Origin: Marinospirillum alkaliphilum DSM 21637
Lineage (GTDB): Bacteria; Pseudomonadota; Gammaproteobacteria; Pseudomonadales; Halomonadaceae
Direction of reading: 5' to 3'
Assembly (NCBI RefSeq): GCF_900119735.1
Contig: NZ_FPJW01000001.1
Span: forward strand, 344,914-408,913
Length of the DNA stretch: 64,000 nucleotides
This document shows, piece by piece, positions 28,329 through 37,884 of this stretch. Positions within the stretch are counted from its first letter, which is position 1, and every line of letters begins with the position of its first letter. The position numbers and the translations under genes were made by a program. A model generated the notes under the pieces. That model was not told the origin of the DNA. It was given only the letters and a program-made list of their open reading frames with translations, and made no database searches.

Positions 28329-29960
28329 ATGCAGCATACCAATATCTATAATCTGGGGCTGGATCGCAATGCCGCTAACTTCGCCGCACTGACACCCCTT
28401 TCTTACCTGCAGCGTGCTGCCAGTGTTTACCCGGATCGTGTGGCCCAGATTCACCATGATCAGCAGCTCACCTGGAAGCAGACCTACCTGCGCTGTGTGC
28501 GCCTGGCTTCAGCCTTGAGCAAGGCGGGTATTGCGGAAGGTGACACAGTTTCTTTCATTGCTGCCAACACCAATCCGTTGTTTGAAGCGCATTTTGGTGT
28601 ACCCATGTGTGGTGCGGTGCTGAATGCCGTGAACACGCGTCTGGATGCCGAGGCGATTTCTTTTATCCTGCAGCACGCAGAAGCAAAAATTGTGTTTGTG
28701 GATCGTGAGTTTTCTGAAGTGGCCTCTCGTGCCATCAAGATGCTGGGTGCCAACCGTCCACGTGTGATTGATATTGATGACCCCTTTTATGAGGGTGGTG
28801 AACTGATTGGTGAGATGGATTATGAAGCCTTTATTGCCCAGGGTGATGAAGGTTTCAGCTACAGCCTGCCCGCTGATGAGTGGAATGCCATCACCCTGAA
28901 CTATACCTCGGGCACCACCGGCAACCCCAAGGGTGTGGTGTATCACCATCGTGGCGCTTATCTGAATGCGGTGTCCAATGCCGTGTCCTGGAACATGGGT
29001 GAACATCCGGTGTACCTCTGGACCCTGCCGATGTTCCACTGCAATGGCTGGTGTTTCCCCTGGACACTGGCTGCCACCGTTGGCACCAGTGTCAGTCTGC
29101 GTCATGTTCGTGCGGATGCCATTTATGATTCGATCCGCAACAACAAGGTGAATCACTTCTGTGGTGCACCGATTGTACTGAACATGCTGAACAATGCCGA
29201 TGCAGGCTTAAAAACCGGCATCAACCATGAAGTGAAGGTGATGACGGCCGGTGCTGCGCCACCTGCAGCAGTCATTGAAGGGATGGAAGCGATGGGCTTC
29301 AAGGTGACCCACGTGTATGGCCTGACGGAAACCTACGGTCCTTGTGTGGTCTGTGCCTGGCATGATGAGTGGAACGATCGCTCCCTGACTGAAAAAGCCC
29401 GCCTGAAGTCTCGTCAGGGTGTGAAGTCACCGATGCAGGAAGGCCTGATGGTGGCTGATCCGGAAACAATGCAGCCGGTACCCCGGGATGGCCAGACCAT
29501 TGGTGAGATATTCATGCGCGGCAACCTGGTGATGAAGGGTTATCTGAAAAATCCGCGTGCCACCGAAGAGGCCTTTGCCGGTGACTGGTTCCATTCCGGT
29601 GATCTGGCCGTCTGGCACCCGGATGGTTATGTGGAAATCAAGGATCGCTCCAAAGACATCATCATCTCCGGTGGTGAGAACATTTCCTCCATTGAGGTGG
29701 AAGATGTGCTGTATCGCCACCCGGCAGTATCCGAGGCAGCGGTGGTGGCACGTCCTGATGAAAAATGGGGTGAAACACCCTGTGCCTTCATTAACCTGAA
29801 GGCAGGAGCACAGGTCACCGAGCAGGAGATCATTGATTTTTGTCGTGACAATATGGCGAAGTTCAAGGCACCCAAAACCGTGGTGTTTGGTGAGCTGCCA
29901 AAAACCTCAACAGGTAAGATTCAGAAGTTTGTGTTGCGGGATCGGGTCAAAACCCTTTAA
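28329..29960 (+). CDS. AMP-forming acyl-CoA synthetase (medium chain or related)
   Basis: A 543-residue ligase that activates a carboxylic acid with ATP and CoA. The AMP-binding P-loop is YTSGTTGNPKGVVYHHRG near residue 196. VYGLTETYGPC, the GDWFHSGDLAVWHPDGY motif and the C-terminal lysine in STGKIQKFVLRD complete the family signature. The chain is of the type that starts NIYNLGLDR, placing it with the alkene/medium-chain branch. ATG 28329 follows AAGAGGCC; an in-frame ATG at 28275 is a weaker candidate. A terminator follows, so it is separate from fadD. Confidence 0.9.
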   Translation: MQHTNIYNLGLDRNAANFAALTPLSYLQRAASVYPDRVAQIHHDQQLTWKQTYLRCVRLASALSKAGIAEGDTVSFIAANTNPLFEAHFGVPMCGAVLNAVNTRLDAEAISFILQHAEAKIVFVDREFSEVASRAIKMLGANRPRVIDIDDPFYEGGELIGEMDYEAFIAQGDEGFSYSLPADEWNAITLNYTSGTTGNPKGVVYHHRGAYLNAVSNAVSWNMGEHPVYLWTLPMFHCNGWCFPWTLAATVGTSVSLRHVRADAIYDSIRNNKVNHFCGAPIVLNMLNNADAGLKTGINHEVKVMTAGAAPPAAVIEGMEAMGFKVTHVYGLTETYGPCVVCAWHDEWNDRSLTEKARLKSRQGVKSPMQEGLMVADPETMQPVPRDGQTIGEIFMRGNLVMKGYLKNPRATEEAFAGDWFHSGDLAVWHPDGYVEIKDRSKDIIISGGENISSIEVEDVLYRHPAVSEAAVVARPDEKWGETPCAFINLKAGAQVTEQEIIDFCRDNMAKFKAPKTVVFGELPKTSTGKIQKFVLRDRVKTL

Positions 29961-29998
29961 GGCCTGTTTGCTGCAAGCGTTTTTCCTGCTGTACTTTG

Positions 29999-30027
29999 GC
30001 CAGTCCTCCGGGGGCTGGCTTTTTTTT
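29999..30027 (+). terminator. Rho-independent terminator after the acyl-CoA synthetase
   Basis: GCCAGTCC (29999-30006) pairs with GGGCTGGC (30012-30019) with one wobble and a 5-base loop, followed directly by eight T. Confidence 0.85.
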
Positions 30028-30143
30028 GCCTGCCTCAGTATAGTAAACGAACGTTTGAATTGGTGTGCTGATCTACTGCATGACTATACTGCAGATCAGG
30101 CATCACTTGCTCATTTATAAAAATAATCTGGCGAGGGCTAGGT

Positions 30144-31787
30144 ATGACTGATATCGATCTGGGACGTTTTGAATCCATCCTGCAGGTGTTTGACGAATCC
30201 TGCCAGCGCTTTGCGGATTGCCCTGCATTCACTTGCATGGGTAAAACCATCACCTACGGCAAGCTGGAAGAAAAAAGCCGCCATTTTGCTGCTTACCTGC
30301 AGAATCATACCGATCTGAAACCAGGCGACCGCATTGCCATCCAGCTACCCAATACCCTGATGTTCCCCATCGCCGTGTTTGGTGCATTGCGCGCCGGCCT
30401 GGTGGTGGTGAATACCAACCCGCTGTATTCCGAGCGTGAGATGGAGCATCAGTTCAATGACTCTGGTGCACGGGCGATTGTGGTGCTGGCCAACATGGCC
30501 CACAACGTCGAAAAGGTACTGACTCACACTCATCTGAAGCATGTGATTGTCACTGAGCTGGGGGACATGCATCCCTTTGTGAAGCGCCATCTGATCAACA
30601 AGGTGGTGAAACACGTCAAGAAGATGGTGCCTGCTTACCATCTGCCGCACGCTGTGTCTTTCCGCAAGGCTTTGCATCTGGGGCGCAAGGGGCATTGGGT
30701 ACCGAACAAACCCACCCTGGATGATCTGGCGGTGCTGCAGTACACCGGTGGCACCACCGGTGTGGCCAAGGGTGCCATGCTGACCCATCGCAACCTGGTG
30801 GCCAACATGCTGCAGGCTCGGGCAGTGATCAAGCAGGCATTGAGTGAAGGCGGTGAAACGGTAGTGGCTCCCCTGCCGATGTACCACATCTACACTTTCA
30901 CCGTGAACTGCATGGTGATGATGGAGCTGGGCAACCATTCACTGCTGATCACCAATCCGCGTGATCTGCCAGCTTTTGTGAAAGAACTGCAGAAAAACGA
31001 ATTCACTGGTTTTGTTGGCCTGAACACCCTGTTTGTGGCGCTGTGCAATCGTGACGACTTCAAAGCCCTGGATTTCAGTAAGCTGAAACTGACCATTTCC
31101 GGTGGCATGTCACTCACCACTTCTGCAGCAGAGCGCTGGAAGGAAGTGACAGGCTGCGCGATTGCTGAAGGTTACGGCCTGACTGAAACCTCACCGGTGG
31201 CAACTTTTAACCCACCCAATGCCATTCAGTTGGGCAGTATCGGTAAAGCAGTGCCCAGTACCGAGCTGAAGGTGATTGACGAAGAGGGCAACAGCTTGCC
31301 GATTGGTGAGGCGGGTGAGCTGTGTATTCGTGGCCCGCAGGTGATGAAGGGTTACTGGCAGCGTCCGGAAGAAACCGCCAAGTGCCTCAGTGCTGATGGC
31401 TGGTTCCGCACCGGGGATGTTGCCGTGATCCAGGAAGATGGTTATGCACGAATTGTGGATCGCAAAAAAGACATGATTAACGTGTCCGGCTTCAACGTCT
31501 ATCCCAACGAGGTGGAAGATGTGATTGCCTCTCACCCGGATGTACTGGAAGTGGCTGCAGTGGGTGTGCCGGACGAAAAGAGTGGTGAAGCCGTGAAGGT
31601 GTTTGTGGTATCGCGTAACCCGGATATGGATGTGAAGGAAATCCGTGACTGGTGCAAGGAGCGGCTGACGGGTTACAAGGTGCCGCGTCTGGTGGAGTTC
31701 CGTGATGAGTTGCCAAAAACCAATGTTGGCAAGGTATTGCGCCGTCAGTTGAGGGATGAGGTCAAGGACGAAGGAAAAGCCGCCTGA
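30144..31787 (+). CDS. fadD: long-chain fatty acid CoA ligase, FadD-like
   Basis: A 547-residue acyl-CoA synthetase of the FadD type, the entry step of beta-oxidation at the inner membrane. The P-loop is YTGGTTGVAKGAMLTHRN (near residue 198), the fatty-acid signature GWFRTGDVAVIQEDGY is near residue 417 with DRKKDMINVSGFNVYP, and the C-terminal lysine lies in TNVGKVLRRQLRD. Its HXXXD-like GYGLTETSPV motif is standard. The gene is monocistronic, between a terminator and hrpA. It differs clearly from the upstream synthetase, so they are not a recent duplication. Confidence 0.93.
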   Translation: MTDIDLGRFESILQVFDESCQRFADCPAFTCMGKTITYGKLEEKSRHFAAYLQNHTDLKPGDRIAIQLPNTLMFPIAVFGALRAGLVVVNTNPLYSEREMEHQFNDSGARAIVVLANMAHNVEKVLTHTHLKHVIVTELGDMHPFVKRHLINKVVKHVKKMVPAYHLPHAVSFRKALHLGRKGHWVPNKPTLDDLAVLQYTGGTTGVAKGAMLTHRNLVANMLQARAVIKQALSEGGETVVAPLPMYHIYTFTVNCMVMMELGNHSLLITNPRDLPAFVKELQKNEFTGFVGLNTLFVALCNRDDFKALDFSKLKLTISGGMSLTTSAAERWKEVTGCAIAEGYGLTETSPVATFNPPNAIQLGSIGKAVPSTELKVIDEEGNSLPIGEAGELCIRGPQVMKGYWQRPEETAKCLSADGWFRTGDVAVIQEDGYARIVDRKKDMINVSGFNVYPNEVEDVIASHPDVLEVAAVGVPDEKSGEAVKVFVVSRNPDMDVKEIRDWCKERLTGYKVPRLVEFRDELPKTNVGKVLRRQLRDEVKDEGKAA

Positions 31788-31834
31788 TATCCATTATACT
31801 GCCTCACTTTTTGACACAGTGAGCCGTTGTATCC

Positions 31835-34800
31835 ATGCCTTATCAGGATTTGCTCGACCAGTGCCTGCTGCAGGATTTTCATCGCCTGCGCAGGCCGGTC
31901 CAACAGGCCATTCGCAACGGACAAGCCTTGTCCGACTCACTGCAACAGCAGTTGCAGACTTCTGCCGAAAAGCTGGCGCGACGCCGAGCTGCCTGGCCGC
32001 AGATTGACTACCCGGATCTACCGGTCAGTGAACACCGGGACAAGATTCTGGCAACCCTGCGTCAACATCAGGTGGTGGTGGTGGCCGGTGAAACCGGTTC
32101 CGGTAAAACCACCCAGTTGCCTAAACTCTGCCTGGAGTTGGGCCTGGGAGCGCGTGGTCTGATCGGTCATACCCAGCCGCGGCGTCTTGCTGCCCGTTCG
32201 GTGGCCCAGCGTCTGGCGGAAGAGTTACGTGTGCCCCTGGGTGAGCAAGTCGGTTATCAGGTGCGTTTTCAGGACCAGCAGTCCGAAACCACCCTGGTCA
32301 AACTGATGACTGACGGTATTCTGCTGGCTGAAACCCAGAAAGATCCTTTTTTAAACCGTTATGAAGCCATCATCATTGATGAGGCCCACGAACGTAGCCT
32401 CAATATCGATTTTCTGCTGGGTTATTTAAAACGCATTCTGCCGAAACGGCCGGATCTGAAAGTGGTGATCACTTCAGCCACCATAGATCTGGAACGCTTT
32501 TCCAGACATTTTGATGACTGCCCGGTGATTGAAGTTTCCGGGCGCAGTTATCCGGTGGAGCAGTTGTATCGCCCCTTGCTGACCGATGACCCCGACACCG
32601 CTGATCTGACCTTGCAGCAGGGGTTGTTGCAGGCACTGGAAGAAGTGGCGCAACTGGAGCGTGAAAAAGGCTGGCTGCATGGTCCGCGGGATGTACTGGT
32701 GTTTCTGCCCGGTGAGCGGGAAATCCGCGAAGTGGCGCATGAAATTCGCCGTGCCCAGGGTGGCGGTCGTTTTCGTGACACCGAGGTGTTGCCACTTTAT
32801 GCCCGTTTGCCAGCCTCTGAGCAGCAGCGCGTATTCCAGTCCCATACCGGTCGACGGGTGGTGCTGGCCACCAACGTGGCAGAAACCTCGTTAACCGTAC
32901 CGGGTATTCGTTATGTGATTGATCCGGGCCTGGCGCGCATCAGTCGTTACAGTGTGCGTGCAGGTGTGCAGCGTTTGCCGGTGGAACCGGTTTCCCAGGC
33001 CAGTGCCCGGCAGCGTGCCGGACGCTGCGGGCGCATTGCCGAAGGCCTGTGCATTCGCCTGTATGCCGAGGATGACTTCAACAGTCGTCCGGATTTCACC
33101 GAACCGGAAATCCGTCGCACCAATCTGGCGGCGGTGATTCTGCAGATGCTGGCGCTGCGCCTGGGTGATATTGCTGACTTTCCTTTTGTGGAACCGCCGG
33201 ACAGTCGCAGCATCAAGGATGGTTTTCGGTTGTTGTTTGAACTGGGTGCAGTTAACCGCCGCAATGAACTGACGCCACTGGGACGCAAGCTGGCACGCCT
33301 GCCGGTGGACCCGCGTCTGGGGCGCATGCTGCTGGAAGCCTCCGCAAGGGGCTGCCTGCAGGAAGTCATGATCATCACTGCTGCACTGAATCTGCAGGAC
33401 CCGCGTGAACGACCGGTGGAACATCAGCAGGCTGCTGATCAGGCCCATGCCCAGTGGGCGGATCCGGACTCGGATTTTGTGGCACTGGTGAACCTCTGGC
33501 ACCACTATGAAACCCAGCGTCAGGAGCTGAGTGCCAGTCAGCTGCGTAAATACTGTCAGAAACACTTCCTGTCCTGGATGCGGATGCGTGAATGGCGTGA
33601 CACCCACCATCAGTTGAAGTTGTTGTGTCGGGAAATCGGCTTGACAGAGAACACTCAACCGGCGGGACCGCAGCCACTGCATCAGGCACTCTTGTCGGGC
33701 CTGTTGTCGAATATTGGCATGCAGCAGGAAAACCGTGAGTTTCTGGGCGCACGCAACCGCAAGTTTTTTGTGCACCCCGGTTCTAAACTGGCCAGAAAAC
33801 CACCCAAATGGGTGATGGCCGCTGAGCTGGTGGAAACCACCCGCCTGTATGCCCGCATGGTGGCCAGAATTCAGCCCGAATGGGTGGAGCCACTGGCCGG
33901 TCATCTGCTGAAACGTGATTATTCTTCGCCCCACTGGGAGAAAAAGGCAGCCCGGGTGGCAGCGTTTGAAAAAGTTACCCTGTTTGGTTTGCCTGTGGTG
34001 ACTGGTCGCAAGGTGGACTACAGCAGCATTGATCCGGTGTTATCACGTGAGCTGTTTATCCGGGCCGCTCTGGTGGAAGGGGATTACGCCACCAAAGCAC
34101 CCTTCATGGCCCACAACCAGGCGCTGCTGAATGAAGTGCAGACACTGGAAGACAAGGCACGCAAGCGGGATATTCTGGTCGATGATCAGGTGTTGTATGA
34201 GTTTTATGACAGCCGCATTCCAGCGGAAGTGTGCCGAGGCGCCAGTTTTGAACAATGGCGCAAACAGGCCGAACTACAACAGCCGGATTTGTTATTGCTG
34301 ACCCGAGAGGAATTGCTGGCCCGCACCGCGGATGAAGTGACCCAGGAGGCTTTTCCAGATCATTTGCAGTGGCAGGGCATCAGTTGGCAGCTGACCTATA
34401 ACTTTGCACCGGGTGAAGTCGATGATGGTGTCAGTATGGCGGTTCCGGCGGCGATGCTGGCGCAGTTACCAGATGCTCGTCTGGAGTGGTTGGTTCCCGG
34501 GTTGCTGAAAGAAAAGTGCTTGGCCTTGATGCGGGGTCTGCCCAAGCAGGTGCGCAAGAATTTTGTGCCGCTGCCGGATTATGTGGATGCTGCCATCAAT
34601 GCGCTGGTTCCGGATGACCTGCCGCTGGGCAAGGCGCTGGGCCTGTTTTTTTACAAAACCAGCGGTGTCCGGATTGATGACACCCTGTGGCAGGATGTGG
34701 AACTGCCACCCCACTTGCAGATGAACTTTCGGGTGCTGGATGAAAAGGGGCGCCTGTTGGGGCAGGGGCGGGATCTGGAGCAGCTGCGTCAGCAGTATGC

Positions 34801-35716
34801 AGGCCAGATTCAGGCAGCCACCCGGGCACTGGATGCCGGGCAGCTGCAGGTGACCGGTGCCACCGGCTGGAGTTTTGGTGAGTTACCTGCAGTGTTGGAG
34901 CAGCAGCAGGCCGGTGTGAAAATTCAGGCATTTCCAGCGCTGGTGGATGAAGGCAGCAGCATTGGTGTCACCCTGTTTGACACTGCAGAGAAGGCACGTC
35001 AGGCCAGTGAGCGGGGGCTGGTGCGACTGATTCGCCTGAGCCTGCCGCAAAAGGATAAATACCTGCAGAGCCAGTTGCCGGGGTTGAGTCAGGTGCAGTT
35101 GATGTTCAGTAAAATCGGCAGTCGTCAGCAGTTACTGGACGACCTGCTGGATGCAACAGCAAGAGACGCCTTCCTGGATGCGGACGCTGCAACCTGGCCA
35201 AGGGATGAAGAAGCATTTCAGCAGTTGCTGGAACAGCGACAGGCACAGTGGGTGCCCTTGGCAACAGAGCGTCTGAAGCAGGTGCGTGCGGCACTGGAGT
35301 TGCAGGTACCACTGGCGGCCCGTTTAAAGGGCAAGCTGGACCTGGCTTTGGCGCTGACCTATCAGGATGTACGGCGCCAACTGGAGCGCTTGTTTTATCC
35401 AGGCTTCATCTGGCGAGCGGGTGACTGGTTAAAGGAATACCCGCGTTATCTGAAAGCCATCGATATCCGACTGGAAAAAGCGCCCAGAGACCGGTTGCGT
35501 GATCAGCGCCAGGCTGAAGAACTGGAGGTGTTGTGGCAGCGCTGGGAGGGTCGCTGGAAGGTGTTGCAGGATAAAGCAGCCATCACACCGGCATTTAATG
35601 AATTCCCCTGGCTGATTGAAGAATATCGGGTTTCCCTCTACGCTCAGCAACTGGGAACCCGGCAGGTGGTTTCTGCTCGACGGCTTGAAGAAGCCTGGTC
35701 CAAACTTGTCTCTTGA
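31835..35716 (+). CDS. hrpA: ATP-dependent RNA helicase HrpA
   Basis: A 1293-residue DEAH-box helicase. Walker A is GETGSGKT (85-92), the DEAH box is at 182-185 and SAT follows. The helicase-associated and OB-fold regions come next, then the large C-terminal DUF3418-type domain found in HrpA. The QRAGRCGR motif VI is visible near residue 390. E. coli HrpA, of similar size, processes fimbrial mRNA and resolves stalled ribosomes. ATG 31835 gives MPYQDLLDQCLLQD; a ribosome-binding site is weak. It is co-directional with fadD, 47 bases upstream. Confidence 0.96.
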   Translation: MPYQDLLDQCLLQDFHRLRRPVQQAIRNGQALSDSLQQQLQTSAEKLARRRAAWPQIDYPDLPVSEHRDKILATLRQHQVVVVAGETGSGKTTQLPKLCLELGLGARGLIGHTQPRRLAARSVAQRLAEELRVPLGEQVGYQVRFQDQQSETTLVKLMTDGILLAETQKDPFLNRYEAIIIDEAHERSLNIDFLLGYLKRILPKRPDLKVVITSATIDLERFSRHFDDCPVIEVSGRSYPVEQLYRPLLTDDPDTADLTLQQGLLQALEEVAQLEREKGWLHGPRDVLVFLPGEREIREVAHEIRRAQGGGRFRDTEVLPLYARLPASEQQRVFQSHTGRRVVLATNVAETSLTVPGIRYVIDPGLARISRYSVRAGVQRLPVEPVSQASARQRAGRCGRIAEGLCIRLYAEDDFNSRPDFTEPEIRRTNLAAVILQMLALRLGDIADFPFVEPPDSRSIKDGFRLLFELGAVNRRNELTPLGRKLARLPVDPRLGRMLLEASARGCLQEVMIITAALNLQDPRERPVEHQQAADQAHAQWADPDSDFVALVNLWHHYETQRQELSASQLRKYCQKHFLSWMRMREWRDTHHQLKLLCREIGLTENTQPAGPQPLHQALLSGLLSNIGMQQENREFLGARNRKFFVHPGSKLARKPPKWVMAAELVETTRLYARMVARIQPEWVEPLAGHLLKRDYSSPHWEKKAARVAAFEKVTLFGLPVVTGRKVDYSSIDPVLSRELFIRAALVEGDYATKAPFMAHNQALLNEVQTLEDKARKRDILVDDQVLYEFYDSRIPAEVCRGASFEQWRKQAELQQPDLLLLTREELLARTADEVTQEAFPDHLQWQGISWQLTYNFAPGEVDDGVSMAVPAAMLAQLPDARLEWLVPGLLKEKCLALMRGLPKQVRKNFVPLPDYVDAAINALVPDDLPLGKALGLFFYKTSGVRIDDTLWQDVELPPHLQMNFRVLDEKGRLLGQGRDLEQLRQQYAGQIQAATRALDAGQLQVTGATGWSFGELPAVLEQQQAGVKIQAFPALVDEGSSIGVTLFDTAEKARQASERGLVRLIRLSLPQKDKYLQSQLPGLSQVQLMFSKIGSRQQLLDDLLDATARDAFLDADAATWPRDEEAFQQLLEQRQAQWVPLATERLKQVRAALELQVPLAARLKGKLDLALALTYQDVRRQLERLFYPGFIWRAGDWLKEYPRYLKAIDIRLEKAPRDRLRDQRQAEELEVLWQRWEGRWKVLQDKAAITPAFNEFPWLIEEYRVSLYAQQLGTRQVVSARRLEEAWSKLVS

Positions 35717-35778
35717 TGATGAGTTTATTGCTGTCGTTTTACATGGGATAATGCCGGGATGAAACCACGGAGCCAGGA

Positions 35779-36723
35779 ATGAATCAGAAGAGCGCAACAA
35801 CCGTCTCGATCATTGAGGAGCGGATCAATATACCGGTTGCCGGTCAGCAGTTTGCTCAGTTGGTGCGGATTCATCCGGTTAAGGATCCAGGTCCGGCGGT
35901 GTTTATGCTGCATGGTTTGATGGATGATGCCCGCTGCTTCCATGACAGTCAGGCACGCACTGGCCTGGCTTATGTTCTGGCGCGTCAGGGATATGACGTT
36001 TATATGGGTGAGTTACGCAGTCGTCGACTGGACGGCAGTACGCTGAAAAAGCATCCTTTTGGTGTGGAAGATGCCATCAATCAGGATTTGCACCGCCTGG
36101 TGGAAGCCATGAACAAGCGTATTGCAACACCAGGGCAAATCTGGATTGGTCAGGGTTTTGGCAGTTTGTTATTGACCAGTTACCTGGCTCGTCATCCGGC
36201 ACAGCTGCAGCAGTTACGAGGCATGGTGCATTTCAGTCCTTTCCGTGAATCCCAGCCTGCCGGTCGCATCAAGCATTTCTGGGTGAATTGGCTGCACCGT
36301 CGGGGTATCAGCCTGGTATCTCGCTTACTGGGTTACGTGCCAGCAGTGCGTTTCAAGCTGGGTCGTTGCAACGAAAGCCTGAATTTTTACCAGGATGTGT
36401 TGTATTGGCTGGATTCACCCTGGCGCGGCAAGGATGGTTTTGATTATGCCGCTGCAGTGAAACAACTGGATTGGCCGCCCAGTCTGTATTTTGCCAGCCT
36501 TTATCAGTCCTGGCGCGGCAGTGATGCTGATGCTCGCGCCTTCATGTTTGATCTGGGTGCCCATAATGGTCGTCTGATCAAGCTGGGGCGACGTGTTGGC
36601 AATCACAAAAACTACCGTCGCTCCGAGCTTTGCCTGCATGAAGCGGCAGAGCAGGATTATTTCCCGCTATTGCTGGACTGGCTGAAAGAACTGCCAGAAC
36701 ATCAGGCTACCTCCGGCCAATAG
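35779..36723 (+). CDS. alpha/beta hydrolase-fold protein lacking the nucleophile
   Basis: A 314-residue protein with the alpha/beta-hydrolase layout: the oxyanion-loop HGLMDDARCF near residue 45 and a nucleophile elbow at 124-128. The elbow reads GQGFG, so the serine of G-x-S-x-G is glycine at 126. A candidate C-terminal histidine is in LHEAAEQDYFP. It may therefore have lost hydrolase activity or use another mechanism. It lacks a signal peptide. The gene precedes a FabH2-like synthase, and a terminator overlaps its stop codon. Confidence 0.8.
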   Translation: MNQKSATTVSIIEERINIPVAGQQFAQLVRIHPVKDPGPAVFMLHGLMDDARCFHDSQARTGLAYVLARQGYDVYMGELRSRRLDGSTLKKHPFGVEDAINQDLHRLVEAMNKRIATPGQIWIGQGFGSLLLTSYLARHPAQLQQLRGMVHFSPFRESQPAGRIKHFWVNWLHRRGISLVSRLLGYVPAVRFKLGRCNESLNFYQDVLYWLDSPWRGKDGFDYAAAVKQLDWPPSLYFASLYQSWRGSDADARAFMFDLGAHNGRLIKLGRRVGNHKNYRRSELCLHEAAEQDYFPLLLDWLKELPEHQATSGQ

Positions 36724-36735
36724 GCCGGAATTTTT
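36712..36735 (+). terminator. Rho-independent terminator overlapping the hydrolase stop
   Basis: TCCGGCC (36712-36718) and GGCCGGA (36723-36729) pair perfectly around AATA, followed by ATTTTT. The stop codon TAG at 36721-36723 lies in the loop and stem, so translation to the end could affect folding. Only 20 bases remain before the next start. Confidence 0.75.
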
Positions 36736-36755
36736 CCCTTCTTGATGAGAATTGC

Positions 36756-37883
36756 ATGAAATCTGTTTTGATTACCGGAACTGGTCTGTTTACTCCTTCT
36801 CAACGCATCAGTAATGAAGAACTGGTGCAGTCTTTTAATACCTGGGTGGAAGGCTGGAACCATGAACAGGCAGCAGCCATAGCTGCAGGCAGCGTGACTG
36901 CAAAAACACCTTCCAGCGCTGAGTTCATAGAAAAGGCATCAGGCATCAAAAGCCGTTTTGTGATGGATCGGGATGGTGTACTGGATCCACAACGCATGAA
37001 ACCCCACCTGCCTGAGCGCAGCAATGATGAGCCGTGCATTCAGGCTGAAATGGCGGTGGCCGCTGCGCGTGAAGCGCTGGCTCAATCGGGTTTGCAGGGC
37101 AGTGATATTGATCTGGTGATTCTGGCTTGCTCCAACCCCCAGCGAGCTTATCCGGCAGTAGCCATTGAGGTTCAGCAATTGCTGGGTGCGCAGGGTTTTG
37201 CTTATGACATGAATGTAGCCTGTTCCAGTGCCACCTTTGGTATTCAGGCGGGGTGCAGTGCTATTCAGTCGGGCCAGGCCCGCCGGGTTTTGATGGTCAA
37301 TCCTGAGATCTGCAGTGCACACCTGAACTTTCGTGACCGCGACAGCCATTTCATTTTTGGTGATGCCTGCACAGCGGTGATTCTGGAAGCTGCTGAGCTG
37401 GCGGTGGGCAAATCCAATGTTTATGAGGTTTTTGCTTCACGCCTGATGACACAGTTTTCCAATAACATCCGCAATAATGCCGGTTTTCTGAATCGCTGTG
37501 ATGAAGCCGGGCTTGGCAAGGATGACAAGCTGTTTGTGCAGGAAGGGCGCAAGGTCTTCAAGGAAGTCTGCCCGATGGTTGCCGAGATGATTGTTGAGCA
37601 ATTGGCGGCCAACCAGCTGCAGCCAGAACAGCTCAGCCGTCTGTGGTTGCATCAGGCCAACCTGAATATGAATCAACTGATTGCCCGTCGGGTGCTGGGT
37701 CGTGATGCAACACCGCTGGAGGCTCCGGTGATTCTGGATCGTTATGCCAATACCAGCTCGGCAGGTTCAATCATTGCTTTTCACCTGCATCGCCAGGATT
37801 TACAGACCGGTGATCTGGGTGTGATCTGCTCCTTTGGTGCCGGTTATTCAGCAGGTTGTTTACTGGTGCGTAAGGTTGCCTGA
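36756..37883 (+). CDS. beta-ketoacyl-ACP synthase III, FabH2 type
   Basis: A 375-residue thiolase-fold condensing enzyme. The catalytic triad is Cys156 (NVACSSATF), His299 (LHQANLN) and Asn332 (YANTSSAGS). The longer N-terminal insertion and overall sequence match the Pseudomonas PA3286-type FabH2, reported to take octanoyl-CoA from beta-oxidation into fatty acid synthesis. It therefore links degradation and synthesis, next to acyl-CoA synthetases in this window. It directly follows the terminator of the hydrolase gene and is followed one base later by mlaA. Confidence 0.9.
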   Translation: MKSVLITGTGLFTPSQRISNEELVQSFNTWVEGWNHEQAAAIAAGSVTAKTPSSAEFIEKASGIKSRFVMDRDGVLDPQRMKPHLPERSNDEPCIQAEMAVAAAREALAQSGLQGSDIDLVILACSNPQRAYPAVAIEVQQLLGAQGFAYDMNVACSSATFGIQAGCSAIQSGQARRVLMVNPEICSAHLNFRDRDSHFIFGDACTAVILEAAELAVGKSNVYEVFASRLMTQFSNNIRNNAGFLNRCDEAGLGKDDKLFVQEGRKVFKEVCPMVAEMIVEQLAANQLQPEQLSRLWLHQANLNMNQLIARRVLGRDATPLEAPVILDRYANTSSAGSIIAFHLHRQDLQTGDLGVICSFGAGYSAGCLLVRKVA

Positions 37884-37884
37884 G

